From Sulfuritalea sp. (GTDB lineage Bacteria; Pseudomonadota; Gammaproteobacteria; Burkholderiales; Rhodocyclaceae), in assembly GCA_023229545.1 (NCBI GenBank), contig JALNZB010000019.1, positions 1 to 64,000 on the forward strand: 64,000 bases of DNA, given 5' to 3'. Below the pieces are notes generated by a model. It worked only from the letters and a program-made list of their open reading frames with translations, ran no database searches and was not told the origin of the DNA. Shown piece by piece: positions 8,631 to 17,600 of the stretch. Every line of letters starts with the position of its first letter. Positions within the stretch are counted from its first letter, which is position 1. Made by a program: the position numbers and the translations under genes.

Positions 8631-9995
8631 CTAACCCACTTTCGGCAGTTTCGCCAGCGAAGCCTGGATCGCTTCGGTCGGATACTCGAAATCCGAAAGT
8701 TTGCCGGCGAAATAGTCCTCGTAGGCGCTCATGTCGAAATGGCCATGGCCGGAAAGATTGAAGAACAGCGTTTTCGGCTCGCCGCTGGCCTTGCAGCGCA
8801 GCGCTTCGTCGATACAGGCACGAATGCCATGCGCTGATTCCGGGGCCGGGATGATGCCTTCGGCCTTGGCGAACATGACGCCGGCTTCGAAGGTGGCGGT
8901 CTGATGCACGGCCACGGCCTCGATCAACTTCTCGTGATACAACTGCGAAATCAGCGGCGAGTCGCCGTGGTAGCGCAGGCCGCCGGCGTGAATGCCAGGC
9001 GGCATGAAGTCGTGGCCCAGCGTGTACATCTTCATCAGCGGCGTGAAGCCCGAGGAATCGCCATAGTCATAAGCATAGACGCCCTTGGTCAGCGTTGGGC
9101 ACGACGCCGGCTCGACCGCGACGAAACGAATTTTCTGCGCGCGCTTGTCGCCGGCGGCCGCATCGGCCATGAAGGGAAAGCTGACGCCGGCGAAATTGCA
9201 GCCGCCGCCGCAGGGGGCGAAAATCATGTCGGGATACTCGCCGAATTTCTCGAACTGCTTCTTGGCTTCCTGGCCAATGATGGTCTGATGCAGCAGCACA
9301 TGGTTGAGCACCGAGCCGAGGGCGTACTTGCTGCCCGGCGTCGACACCACATCTTCCACCGCCTCCGAAATCGCCATGCCAAGGCTGCCGGGGTTATCCG
9401 GGTCGCTCGCCAGGGCATCGCGTCCGGTCTTGGTCATCTTCGACGGGCTGGCAAATACCTCACCGCCCCAGGTTTCCATCATCAGGCGGCGGCCGGGTTT
9501 CTGGCCGTAGCTGACCTTGACCATGTAAATGCGCACCGGCATGCCGAACATCTGGCCGGCGAATGCGAGCGATGAACCCCACTGTCCGGCACCGGTTTCG
9601 GTGATCAGGCGTTGGGTACCGGCGATCTTGTTGAAGTAGGCCTGCGGCACCGCCGAGTTGGGCTTGTGCGAGCCGGCCGGGGACACGCCTTCGTACTTGT
9701 AAAAGATCTTGGCCGGCGTGCCCAGCATCTGCTCCAGTCGTTCGGCGCGGCACAGCGGACTCGGCCGCCACAGTGCGTAGACCTTGCGCACTTCGTCGGG
9801 AATGGCGATCCAGCGCTCGGTGGACATTTCCTGCTCCAGCACCGGGCCGGGAAAGATCGCCAGCATCTTCTCCGGGCCGACCGGCTTGCCATCCGGCCCC
9901 AGCGGCGGCGCGGGCGGATTGTTCAGGTCGGCGACGATGTTGTACCAGTGTGTGGGGATTTCGCTTTCATCGAGAACGATGCGGGTCTGGCTCAT
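8631..9995 (-). CDS. trpB2: TrpB-like PLP-dependent enzyme (TrpB2)
   Basis: A 454-residue fold-type II PLP enzyme of the TrpB2 branch. The PLP lysine lies in AGSHKPNSA (Lys111), followed by ETGAGQWG, GGGCNFAG for phosphate binding, and SAHGIRACIDEAL. It is longer than the classical TrpB (about 400 residues) because of an N-terminal extension (IPTHWYNIVADLNNPP), which is diagnostic for TrpB2. It probably condenses indole or a related substrate with serine or phosphoserine. No trpA is adjacent, so it is unlikely to be the main tryptophan synthase beta chain. Confidence 0.9.
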   Translation of the reverse strand: MSQTRIVLDESEIPTHWYNIVADLNNPPAPPLGPDGKPVGPEKMLAIFPGPVLEQEMSTERWIAIPDEVRKVYALWRPSPLCRAERLEQMLGTPAKIFYKYEGVSPAGSHKPNSAVPQAYFNKIAGTQRLITETGAGQWGSSLAFAGQMFGMPVRIYMVKVSYGQKPGRRLMMETWGGEVFASPSKMTKTGRDALASDPDNPGSLGMAISEAVEDVVSTPGSKYALGSVLNHVLLHQTIIGQEAKKQFEKFGEYPDMIFAPCGGGCNFAGVSFPFMADAAAGDKRAQKIRFVAVEPASCPTLTKGVYAYDYGDSSGFTPLMKMYTLGHDFMPPGIHAGGLRYHGDSPLISQLYHEKLIEAVAVHQTATFEAGVMFAKAEGIIPAPESAHGIRACIDEALRCKASGEPKTLFFNLSGHGHFDMSAYEDYFAGKLSDFEYPTEAIQASLAKLPKVG

Positions 9996-10046
9996 GGCTG
10001 GTTATCCTTGATGGTTGATGGCGGTTCAGACAGCTTTGATTGGAAA

Positions 10047-10637
10047 TTACTTTGACTTGGCGCGCTCGCGTTCTTCGTTGCCGCTCCAGCGTTTGACCAG
10101 GTCGAGTTCCACGCCCAAGTCGAACTGATCGAGCGCCTTGGCGACCGACTGATTGATGATGTCATCAAGTGTCTTCGGCAGATGATAGAAAGCCGGCAGC
10201 GGCGGCACCAGTATCGCGCCGATTTCGGCCACCTGCGTCATCAGTCGAAGGTGGCCGAGGTGCAAGGGAGTTTCGCGAATCATTAGCACCAGTCGGCGCC
10301 GCTCCTTCAGGGCGACATCGGCGGCGCGGAGCAACAGGTTGCTGCTGAATGAGTGGGCCACTGCCGAAAGCGTCTTGATCGAACACGGCGCGATCACCAT
10401 GCCATCGTGCCTGAACGAGCCGGAAGCGATACAGGCGCCGATGTCGTTGATGTCGTGCACATGGGTGGCCAGACTCCTGACGGCCTCGATTGCATAGTTG
10501 GTTTCGTGCGCAATCGTGCGTTTGGCGGCATCCGACATCACCAGATGCGTTTCCACTCCGATCCGCTTCAGCACCTCCAGAATCCTCAGACCGTAGATGG
10601 CGCCGCTTGCCCCCGAAATGCCGACTACCAGTTTCAT
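10047..10637 (-). CDS. ubiX: Flavin prenyltransferase UbiX
   Basis: A 196-residue Rossmann-like flavoprotein that prenylates FMN to make the cofactor of UbiD-type decarboxylases. It starts KLVVGISGASGAIYG, has APCSIKTLSAVAHS and the RRRLVLMIRETPLHLGHL segment, all typical of UbiX. It serves ubiquinone synthesis and, in aromatic degraders, UbiD-like (de)carboxylases. It lies 51 bases downstream of trpB2 on the same strand order (ubiX first), so the pair may be an operon. Confidence 0.94.
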   Translation of the reverse strand: MKLVVGISGASGAIYGLRILEVLKRIGVETHLVMSDAAKRTIAHETNYAIEAVRSLATHVHDINDIGACIASGSFRHDGMVIAPCSIKTLSAVAHSFSSNLLLRAADVALKERRRLVLMIRETPLHLGHLRLMTQVAEIGAILVPPLPAFYHLPKTLDDIINQSVAKALDQFDLGVELDLVKRWSGNEERERAKSK

Positions 10638-10818
10638 GTGTCTATACCTTCGTCGATGGCGGCGTGTCGAATCATGGCAATCTCTTCTTGTGCAGTGCTT
10701 CAGTTTAGCGCAACAAACGGACCATCAATACAGCGGCTGATTGCGGAGAAGGGTAGTAAGATATTGGCTCCGGGGAGTGGCGGTATATCGATAGTTAGCA
10801 GCCACCCCTAATAAATTT

Positions 10819-10827
10819 GGGGGGGGG
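10819..10827 (+). promoter_or_regulatory. G9 homopolymer acting as Shine-Dalgarno of the chemoreceptor gene
   Basis: Nine consecutive G residues end two bases before... that is, one A separates the tract from the ATG at 10829. No other purine-rich ribosome binding site is visible, so the tract itself must base-pair with 16S rRNA. Homopolymers of this length slip during replication, which would shift spacing. Confidence 0.45.
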
Positions 10828-10828
10828 A

Positions 10829-12460
10829 ATGGCTAGCATTGTTGATCGTATATCGAATCTGAAGGTCTGGATGAAACTGACTTTCTCGATTTGGCTCCTG
10901 CTCTTGATATCGTGGCCTACTTTGATCATTTGGCAGAGTTTTGTCAGCCGCCAGGAGGCGATCGATCAAGCCAGATCCAGTTCGGCATCGATTCAGGAAG
11001 CAACCCTGATCGGACTGACCAGCATGATGCTAACCGGGACGATGGCGCAGCGGCACATATTGCTGGATCAGGTCAAGCAACTGCCCACCGTTGGCGATCT
11101 GCGAGTGATACGGGCGGAGCCCGTCATAAAGCTGTTCGGCCCCGGCATTGACCCCGAATCAAAACCGAACGATGTTGAAAAGCGCGTCCTCACAACGGGC
11201 ATCGAGTTCTCGGATGTCCAGTCGGACAGCAACGGCGAGTATCTGCAAGTAGTCCGGCCCGTCATCGGCAAGGCAAATTATCTCGGGAAAAACTGCTTGC
11301 TGTGTCATCTGGTTCCTGAAGGCACCGTGCTCGGGGCCGTGAGCATGAAAGTGCCCCTCGGGCGGGTCAATGAGGCGTTTATTTATAACACGGTCAAGTC
11401 GATAGCCCTGGCCACCCTGGTCGCCTTCATGCTGCTCGGTTTCAACTATTTCTTTGTTCGCAATGTGGTTACCCGACCGCTGAGCCACATTGCCACGGAA
11501 CTGGACAGTATCGCCAAGGGAGAAGGCGATCTGACGCGCCGGCTGGAGGTCAGCTGCAAGGATGAAATCGGAGGCGTTGCCGAGTCCTTCAATTTGTTCA
11601 TGGATAAGTTGCAGGGCATCATTCGCGATGTGAAATCCGGCGCCGAGCAGCTATTGCGCACGTCGCATGAACTTGCGGTGCTCTCGGCGCACGAGTCTGC
11701 CAATTCGCAGCAGGCGAGCACCGAGTCCTACGCCATGGCGGCGCAGGTCGAGGTCATGACCTACGCGCTCGAAGGTCTGGCGAGCCAGGCCGAGGATGTG
11801 CAGCGGGTCTCCGCCGAATCGAGTGAGCACTCGACGCTCGGCGGCGATGTCATCCATGCCACCGCCGATGAGATGGGCCATATCACCACAACTGTCAATG
11901 AATCCTCGCGCATCATTCAGGATCTCGGAGCGCAGTCGAACCAGATTTCGCAGATCGTCAACGTCATCAAGGAAATCGCCGACCAGACCAACCTCCTCGC
12001 CCTGAATGCCGCCATCGAGGCGGCGCGGGCCGGCGAGCAGGGTCGCGGCTTCGCTGTCGTCGCCGACGAAGTGCGCAAGCTGGCCGAGCGCACCAGCAAA
12101 TCGACACAGGAAATCGCCGCCATGATCGGGACCATCCAGACCGGCACCCGCCTGGCGACCCAGAGCATGGAAACCGCCGTCACCCGAGTGGCAGAAGGCG
12201 CGGCGAAGGCCCAGCAGGCGGGCGACGCGATCAACCAGATCAAGTCAGGTGTCGATCATGTTGTCAGCGCGGTCAATGAGATTTCGGCGTCCCTGAAGGA
12301 GCAGGCACAGTCCAACAGCGAAAATTCGCACAAGGTGGAAAGCCTCGCCCGCCTGGCGGAAGAAAGCGGCACCGCCTTTCAGAAAACGGCAAAAACCGTC
12401 CAATATATCGACGAGCTGGCCCGCGACCTGGGCAGCCTTGTGGGACGGTTCAAGACTTAG
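10829..12460 (+). CDS. Methyl-accepting chemotaxis protein with CXXCH haem-c motif in sensor
   Basis: A 543-residue chemoreceptor. A first transmembrane helix lies at about residues 15-33, a periplasmic sensor of about 160 residues follows, the second helix is near 190-212, then HAMP and a signalling domain with the conserved hairpin tip EIADQTNLLALNAAIEAARAGEQGRGFAVVADEVR split over the usual positions. The sensor contains C-LL-CH at residues 156-160, the covalent haem-c attachment motif, followed by VPEGTVLGAVSMKVPL. Such periplasmic haem-c receptors are known in Geobacter and relatives as redox or gas sensors, so this is probably an energy or redox taxis receptor. The ATG is chosen because an upstream TTG would begin inside the G tract. 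Confidence 0.93.
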   Translation: MASIVDRISNLKVWMKLTFSIWLLLLISWPTLIIWQSFVSRQEAIDQARSSSASIQEATLIGLTSMMLTGTMAQRHILLDQVKQLPTVGDLRVIRAEPVIKLFGPGIDPESKPNDVEKRVLTTGIEFSDVQSDSNGEYLQVVRPVIGKANYLGKNCLLCHLVPEGTVLGAVSMKVPLGRVNEAFIYNTVKSIALATLVAFMLLGFNYFFVRNVVTRPLSHIATELDSIAKGEGDLTRRLEVSCKDEIGGVAESFNLFMDKLQGIIRDVKSGAEQLLRTSHELAVLSAHESANSQQASTESYAMAAQVEVMTYALEGLASQAEDVQRVSAESSEHSTLGGDVIHATADEMGHITTTVNESSRIIQDLGAQSNQISQIVNVIKEIADQTNLLALNAAIEAARAGEQGRGFAVVADEVRKLAERTSKSTQEIAAMIGTIQTGTRLATQSMETAVTRVAEGAAKAQQAGDAINQIKSGVDHVVSAVNEISASLKEQAQSNSENSHKVESLARLAEESGTAFQKTAKTVQYIDELARDLGSLVGRFKT

Positions 12461-12465
12461 GTCAT

Positions 12466-12496
12466 TGGGAGCGCCAGCAGGATGCCGGCGCTCCCA
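12466..12496. terminator. Hairpin between the MCP and dsbB genes
   Basis: TGGGAGCGCC (12466-12475) pairs perfectly with GGCGCTCCCA (12487-12496) over an 11-base loop, placed between two convergent genes. It lacks a clear T run, so termination may be bidirectional but weak, or the hairpin may protect transcript ends. Confidence 0.6.
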
Positions 12497-12498
12497 GA

Positions 12499-13017
12499 TT
12501 ACCTGGCTTTATCGCGCCGCAGCGCCAGCAGCATCGCCAATGTCATTGACGTGAAAGCGATCAGCGACCATTCGGCGATCGACAGGCCGAGAAACTTCCA
12601 GCCGGCTTCGGAGCACAAGCCGCTGGCCTCGAACAGCAGTGGCCACTGGCTGCCGGCCCAATTCACGAAGCTCTCCCACCATGGCTGGTCGGCGGTGCAA
12701 CTGACGCCCCTGGCGAAACGTTGCAGCCATGTCTGATACGCGGCAATGCCGGCACCGGTCAGCGCCGTGGCTGCCATGACGAGCGCCGCCATCCGCTGCG
12801 GCAGCGCTGTTGGGTGCGTTGGTCCGGCCAGCGTCCATGCCGCGATGGCTTCCAGCGCCAGCAGCAGATAGAGCATGCGCTGCAAAATGCACAGGGGACA
12901 GGCCGCGATATTCAGGGTTTGTTGAAGACCCATGCCGCCGGCAACCAACCCGACGGCGGCAAGACCCGTGGCGGCGAACAGGCCACGCGGGGTGAATAGC
13001 AGGCGCAGAAAACGCAT
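12499..13017 (-). CDS. dsbB: Disulfide bond formation protein DsbB
   Basis: A 172-residue inner membrane protein with four hydrophobic segments that reoxidises DsbA and passes electrons to quinone. The CXXC pair is present (CPLC near residue 40, followed by ILQRMLY), and the second periplasmic pair is represented by Cys about residue 106 (GVSCTADQ) and Cys about 134 (SGLCSEAGW). It lies 3 bases downstream of the DsbA gene, on the same strand, so the oxidase pair is one operon. Confidence 0.95.
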   Translation of the reverse strand: MRFLRLLFTPRGLFAATGLAAVGLVAGGMGLQQTLNIAACPLCILQRMLYLLLALEAIAAWTLAGPTHPTALPQRMAALVMAATALTGAGIAAYQTWLQRFARGVSCTADQPWWESFVNWAGSQWPLLFEASGLCSEAGWKFLGLSIAEWSLIAFTSMTLAMLLALRRDKAR

Positions 13018-13020
13018 GGT

Positions 13021-13665
13021 CTATTTGCCCTTGCGTTCCTGCCGGGCTTTGGCAATGACGCTGTCGGTGAGCTTCAACAACTCTCCGTAGTTGGCCGTCG
13101 CTTCGTTGTTGATCAGAAACTTGCCGTCCACTACCAGTGCCGGAACCCCGGAAATGCGGGACGCAGTGGCATCCTTATCGGCGCGCTCCACCATGCTCTT
13201 CATCGAAAAGGCTGTCATGGCGTCGGCGAATTTCTTGCCGTCAACGCCCTTGCCGGCAGCCCAGGAGACCACCGCTTCATCGGTCCTGAAAACCACACGT
13301 TCCTGATGAATGGCGCGAAAAACCGCGGCATCGAGTTTCGCCAGGTCGCCGATGGCTTCCAGCGCGAAATATATTCGGGAAAGACGCGCCCACTCGGGAC
13401 GATTGAAACTGACCGGGACGCGGCGGAAACTCACATCCTTCGGCAGCATGGCCGCCCACTGGCCGATCACGGGATTGAAGTCGTTGCAATGCGAGCAGCC
13501 GTAGGAGAAGAACTCGATGACCTCGATTTTTCCCTTGACGGTCGCCAGCGGCGGATCGATCGGTTTGTAGTCGCGACCGGCTTGCGGTTCTGCCGCAAGG
13601 CCTGGGCCGGACATGGCAAACGAGGAAATAAGGGCGGCAAACAGCAGGGCAGCAAATCGTTTCAT
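13021..13665 (-). CDS. dsbA: Thiol:disulfide interchange protein DsbA
   Basis: A 214-residue periplasmic thioredoxin-fold oxidase. A signal peptide (KRFAALLFAALISSFAMSG...LAA) is followed by the mature protein with active site C57-S-H-C60 (FFSYGCSHC) and a cis-proline region SGVPALVVDGK. The active-site dipeptide Ser-His instead of the enterobacterial Pro-His should change redox potential slightly. The ATG at 13665 was chosen over 13689 because a GGAG sits 7 bases ahead of it and the signal peptide then starts correctly. It is encoded just before dsbB. Confidence 0.94.
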   Translation of the reverse strand: MKRFAALLFAALISSFAMSGPGLAAEPQAGRDYKPIDPPLATVKGKIEVIEFFSYGCSHCNDFNPVIGQWAAMLPKDVSFRRVPVSFNRPEWARLSRIYFALEAIGDLAKLDAAVFRAIHQERVVFRTDEAVVSWAAGKGVDGKKFADAMTAFSMKSMVERADKDATASRISGVPALVVDGKFLINNEATANYGELLKLTDSVIAKARQERKGK

Positions 13666-13785
13666 GAAAAATCTCCGTGGAAAGCGCATTTGAGTGGAAT
13701 TGTATGACAGCGTTCCCTATTCAATGGCTGAAGATGGAAATTATTGAGGAGCCGGGTGGCTCGCCAACGAGCTGTCGAACGCAAT

Positions 13786-13849
13786 AGTCGGCGCCGACGG
13801 TACGGCGATTGTCGTTCATGCCGCACCCCGCTTGCCAGGACAATGCGGC
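13786..13849 (+). repeat. 64-bp long-form repeat, copy A (left side of TPR-CHAT cassette)
   Basis: This block matches 19045-19108 at 62 of 64 positions and in the same orientation. It begins with the perfect palindrome GTCGGCGCCGAC (13787-13798), continues GGTACGGCGATTG, and ends with alternative stems: GCCGCA (13820-13825) with TGCGGC (13844-13849), or ATTGTC with GACAAT. Its first 22 bases align with the short repeats found in moeA, mfd and kdpA, so it is the long form of that family. Confidence 0.9.
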
Positions 13850-13877
13850 CAGATTGGAAGACCAAGTCAGCGCCCAA

Positions 13878-14603
13878 TCAGTCAGCCGTGCATTTCCAAC
13901 CCTTGATGGTTGGGCTATTGAAGCAAGGTCCGGCAACGGAGGGCCGGTAATACAGACGATAGGCATCCTGGTCGCGAACGTATTTAAAACCAACAAAGCC
14001 CGCAGTCGGTATTTCAGGCAAGAGTGCCGGCACCAGAGCATCCAGCTTTTCCGGATAGGAGCCGTGCTGCAGTTTGTACTCCGCTAGTTTCGCCACAAGG
14101 ATATCCGCGTTGGCGCGATCGTTCATCAGGGCGCCATAGGCATAGACGGCGGCCATTCCGTAAATAACCGCCTTGATAAGCTGAGCGCGCCAAGTGACCG
14201 CTTGCGTGCGCCAGATCACCGCGCCGAGCAATCCGACAACGCACAGGAACCCCAGAAACGCGATCACGAGCGGATCATGAACGGAAGCCAGTATTACGGC
14301 CAGCAGGCCTCGACTGATCACGATGCCTGCGTAGGTTCGCCACGACAGTTTTTCCGGCAGAGGACTGTTCGCCGCAGCCTGGCGCGCCAGTTCGTGCCGC
14401 AAGCGACTCTTGAGGACGACAAGATAGATCAGCGCCGCGCCGCCAAGCACGAAAAGGATGGTTGGTACAAGCGGGTCGATGGCATCACCGATAACAATCG
14501 CCAGTACCAGACACGCCACACCGGTCCAAAGTGTTATGCGGGACCGGCGCCTCAACGGCATCGCGGAATCCGCGTCAATCGCAACCGCGATCGTGTCGCT
14601 CAT
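13878..14603 (-). CDS. Uncharacterised multi-pass membrane protein with soluble C-terminal domain
   Basis: A 241-residue protein that I do not recognise. Hydrophobic segments lie at about residues 25-42, 46-64, 93-108, 112-128 and 143-158, and the last 75 residues are soluble. That tail (LAEYKLQHGSYPEKLDALVP... YRLYYRP...) resembles the globular part of type II pseudopilins, which commonly have a GxYPxxLxxL segment; this likeness is by eye only. It follows the TPR-CHAT gene by 81 bases on the same strand and lies inside the region bounded by the 64-bp repeats, so it may be the third member of that cassette. Confidence 0.75.
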   Translation of the reverse strand: MSDTIAVAIDADSAMPLRRRSRITLWTGVACLVLAIVIGDAIDPLVPTILFVLGGAALIYLVVLKSRLRHELARQAAANSPLPEKLSWRTYAGIVISRGLLAVILASVHDPLVIAFLGFLCVVGLLGAVIWRTQAVTWRAQLIKAVIYGMAAVYAYGALMNDRANADILVAKLAEYKLQHGSYPEKLDALVPALLPEIPTAGFVGFKYVRDQDAYRLYYRPSVAGPCFNSPTIKGWKCTAD

Positions 14604-14684
14604 GCAAGTTCCTTAGCAATTTTTCCTTCCACTGCAACCACCCCGAGAACCGCTGAAACTTGATTCTCGCAGCCGGCCCACGTT

Positions 14685-17600
14685 CTACGGCTTCGTTTTC
14701 GCAAGTTTTGCATCGCCGCCACCTTCTCCGACCACCACAAACGGCGCCCAGAAGAGCGGATGGCCATATTCCGGATGATTTGGGGTATTGATCAACGCGA
14801 GCATCGCCTTGCGATGCGCTTCAGCCTTGCCTTGGGCGGGATTGGTTTCGTATTCGCGCAGCATCGTCGTCGTCAGCGGCACCGTCGCCTCCGATGACAC
14901 CGGCCAGTGCGACACCAGCATCGAGCGGCTGCCGGCGTAGAAGAAGGCCTTGGCCAAGCCGGACATGCCCTCCGCACCGGGCGAGCCATCGGCCGCCGCC
15001 GTATTGCAGGCCGACAACAGCACCCAGTCCGCATTGAGCTTCAACTTGGCAATCTCGCCCGCAGAAAGATAGCCATCGTCTTCAAGGGTTCCCTGCGCCG
15101 GGGGCGTCAAGAGCAATCCCGGTTCCATGCCTTTGCCGATCTCTCCTGCCATGACCCCATGGGTGGCAAAAGCAATCATGCGGTATTTCGACAAATCGAG
15201 TTTCTTGATGTTGGTCTCCGTCGCCTTGTCCTGAAGCCAGGCGGAATTCGCTCCAGACTTTAGTATCTTGGCCATCGCCTTGATCTCATCGGCGGACTCT
15301 GGCAGCCGTGCCTGCTGCTTGATCAGCTTGACGTCGGCGATTTCCATCTGCGCGGCGCCGTTGCCCGAAGGAGCCACGCTGCGGAATAGCCCGGCGACAT
15401 TCACCTTCTTTGCGCGCAAAGCCCGCGTCGTGCCTGGTTCGTCGGTTAGCAGCGGATCGCCGAAACCGATGAAGGGTTCCTGCGCCATCTTGGATTTGGC
15501 AAACTGGCGGAAGGCGCGGACCGAACTGACTGATGGCAGCACGGATATGGCGTAGTGCTTCATGAGCCAATCCACCGCGCGGTAATCCGCATCCGACTGA
15601 ATCGCCTTTGACGGTGAAGCCACCAGCATGCCGAAGGGCAGACTCTGCAAGGGGCCGGCAGGCACCAGCATCACATGCTGCACACCGGCCAGATGCGGTA
15701 CGGCGGGGGCGAATACGCTCTGATAGAGATCGTTGAGGCGAGCGACATCGATCTTGACCAACTCCCCGGATTCATTGGCCTCCATCTGTGAGCGAATCTT
15801 CTTCACCTGCTCCGCCAAGGTCTTCTGATCCGCCTTGAGGGACAGGAACTCAGCCTTGCCCGGACGTATTACCCACAGCCAGGACTGATCCTTGGCGATT
15901 GCATAGACGACCATGGCTTCGTTCGGGCGCAGCATCGCCTGCACCTGGCTTGCCGCAAGCGGCTCCGGGCGGGTAAGTTCCTGGTATTCGGGAAAACGGG
16001 AAGTCAGCTCGGCATCGATGGCGACGATGTCCTTGCCGAGCCCGCCGATGTCGTTGCGCAGCCTCTGCTCGGCTGCGGGGTCGCGTTCTTCCGGCGTCTG
16101 GCTGGAGGCGTTGATCAAACTGGCTTCGTTCTTCGCCAAGCGCTCCGTCGCATCCTGCTTGCGCTTGACCAAGCCGGCCAAGGCATTGTCTCCCGTCGCG
16201 AAGCGGGCCGCCATTTTTGCAACTGCGGAACTGGTGCCGGAGGCCTGTTCGAGTTGCACGACCTGGAAGGACTCGTCAGCGATGCGGGCTGGGGGCTCTT
16301 TGTCGGGATTCTGGGCAAGCAAGGACAGGTGTCTAAGGAATCCAGCCCGGTTGCTAGATGCTTCTTGAACCGCCGCATCGTCTGTCCCATCGCTAACAAT
16401 GCGTTGCCGGTAAATGGCGGTCGCCTTGCGAGCAAAGGACAGCGATACGGAGTACTGGCCCTGTTTTTCGAAGATGTGCGCGAGCTCGTTCAAACTCTCG
16501 GCCACGTTGGGATGATTTGCCCCAAGCGTCTTCTCCCGAATAGCGAGGGCACGCCTGGCAAATGGCTCTGCCTGGGCGTATTGGCTCTGCTTGCCATAGA
16601 GCATGGACAAGCCGTTGAGGACAAAAGCCAAGTCCGGGTGGTCAGAACCAAGGGACTTCTCCCTGATTGCCAAAGCGCGCTTGAGAAGCGGTTCGGCCAG
16701 CGCGTATTGCCCCGTGTTGACGTACATTCTTCCAAGGTTAGCCAAGCCCTGCCCGACAACGGGATGGTCTGGGCCGAAGACTTTTTCTCGAATCGCCAAG
16801 GCGCGTTTGAGAGCCGGCTCGGCTTGCGCATACTTCTCCGTTTTTCCATAGAGTATGCCGAGATTGTTCAGGATTTCTCCCACACTTGGGTGATCTGGGC
16901 CGAAGACTTTTTCTCGAATCGCCAGGGCGCGTTTATAAATTGGCTCGGCCCTCTCGTACTGGTGTTGAACGCGATAAAGACCCGCGAGGCTACTCAGGGT
17001 TGCTGCCACATTGGGGTGTTCCGGGCCATAGGCTTTTTCGGAAATTGCCAAGACGCGCTTGTAGAGTGGTTCAACTTCAGCGTACCGGCCCTGAGCGCCA
17101 TAGAGATTCGCAAGACTCAACAGCGCGCCGCCCACTTGGGCATGGTCCTGCCCGAAGGACTTTTCCCGGATCGCCAAAGCGCGTTTGTAAAGGGGCTCGG
17201 CCCGCGCATAGAGGCCCTGACTTTTATAGAAGGACGCGAGGCTGCTTAAGTTCTCAGCCACGTTGGGATGGTCCGGACCGTTGGCTTTTTCAGTGATCGC
17301 CAGGGCGCGGGTTAAGAGCGGTTCGGCCTGCGCATACTGTGCCTGCGATTGGTAGATGGACGCAAGGCGGTTTATGGTCGCAGCCACGTTGGGATGATCT
17401 GGACCGTTGGTTTTTTCATGGATCGCCAGGGCACGCTTGACGAGAGGCTCAGCCTGCGCGTACTTGGCCTGCGATTGGTAGACGGCCGCGAGACCGTTTA
17501 AGTTCGCAGCCACGTGGGGATGGTCCGGACCGTTGGCTTTTTCAGTGATCGCCAGGGCACGCTTGACGAGAGGCTCAGCCTGCGCGTACTGCGCCTGCGA

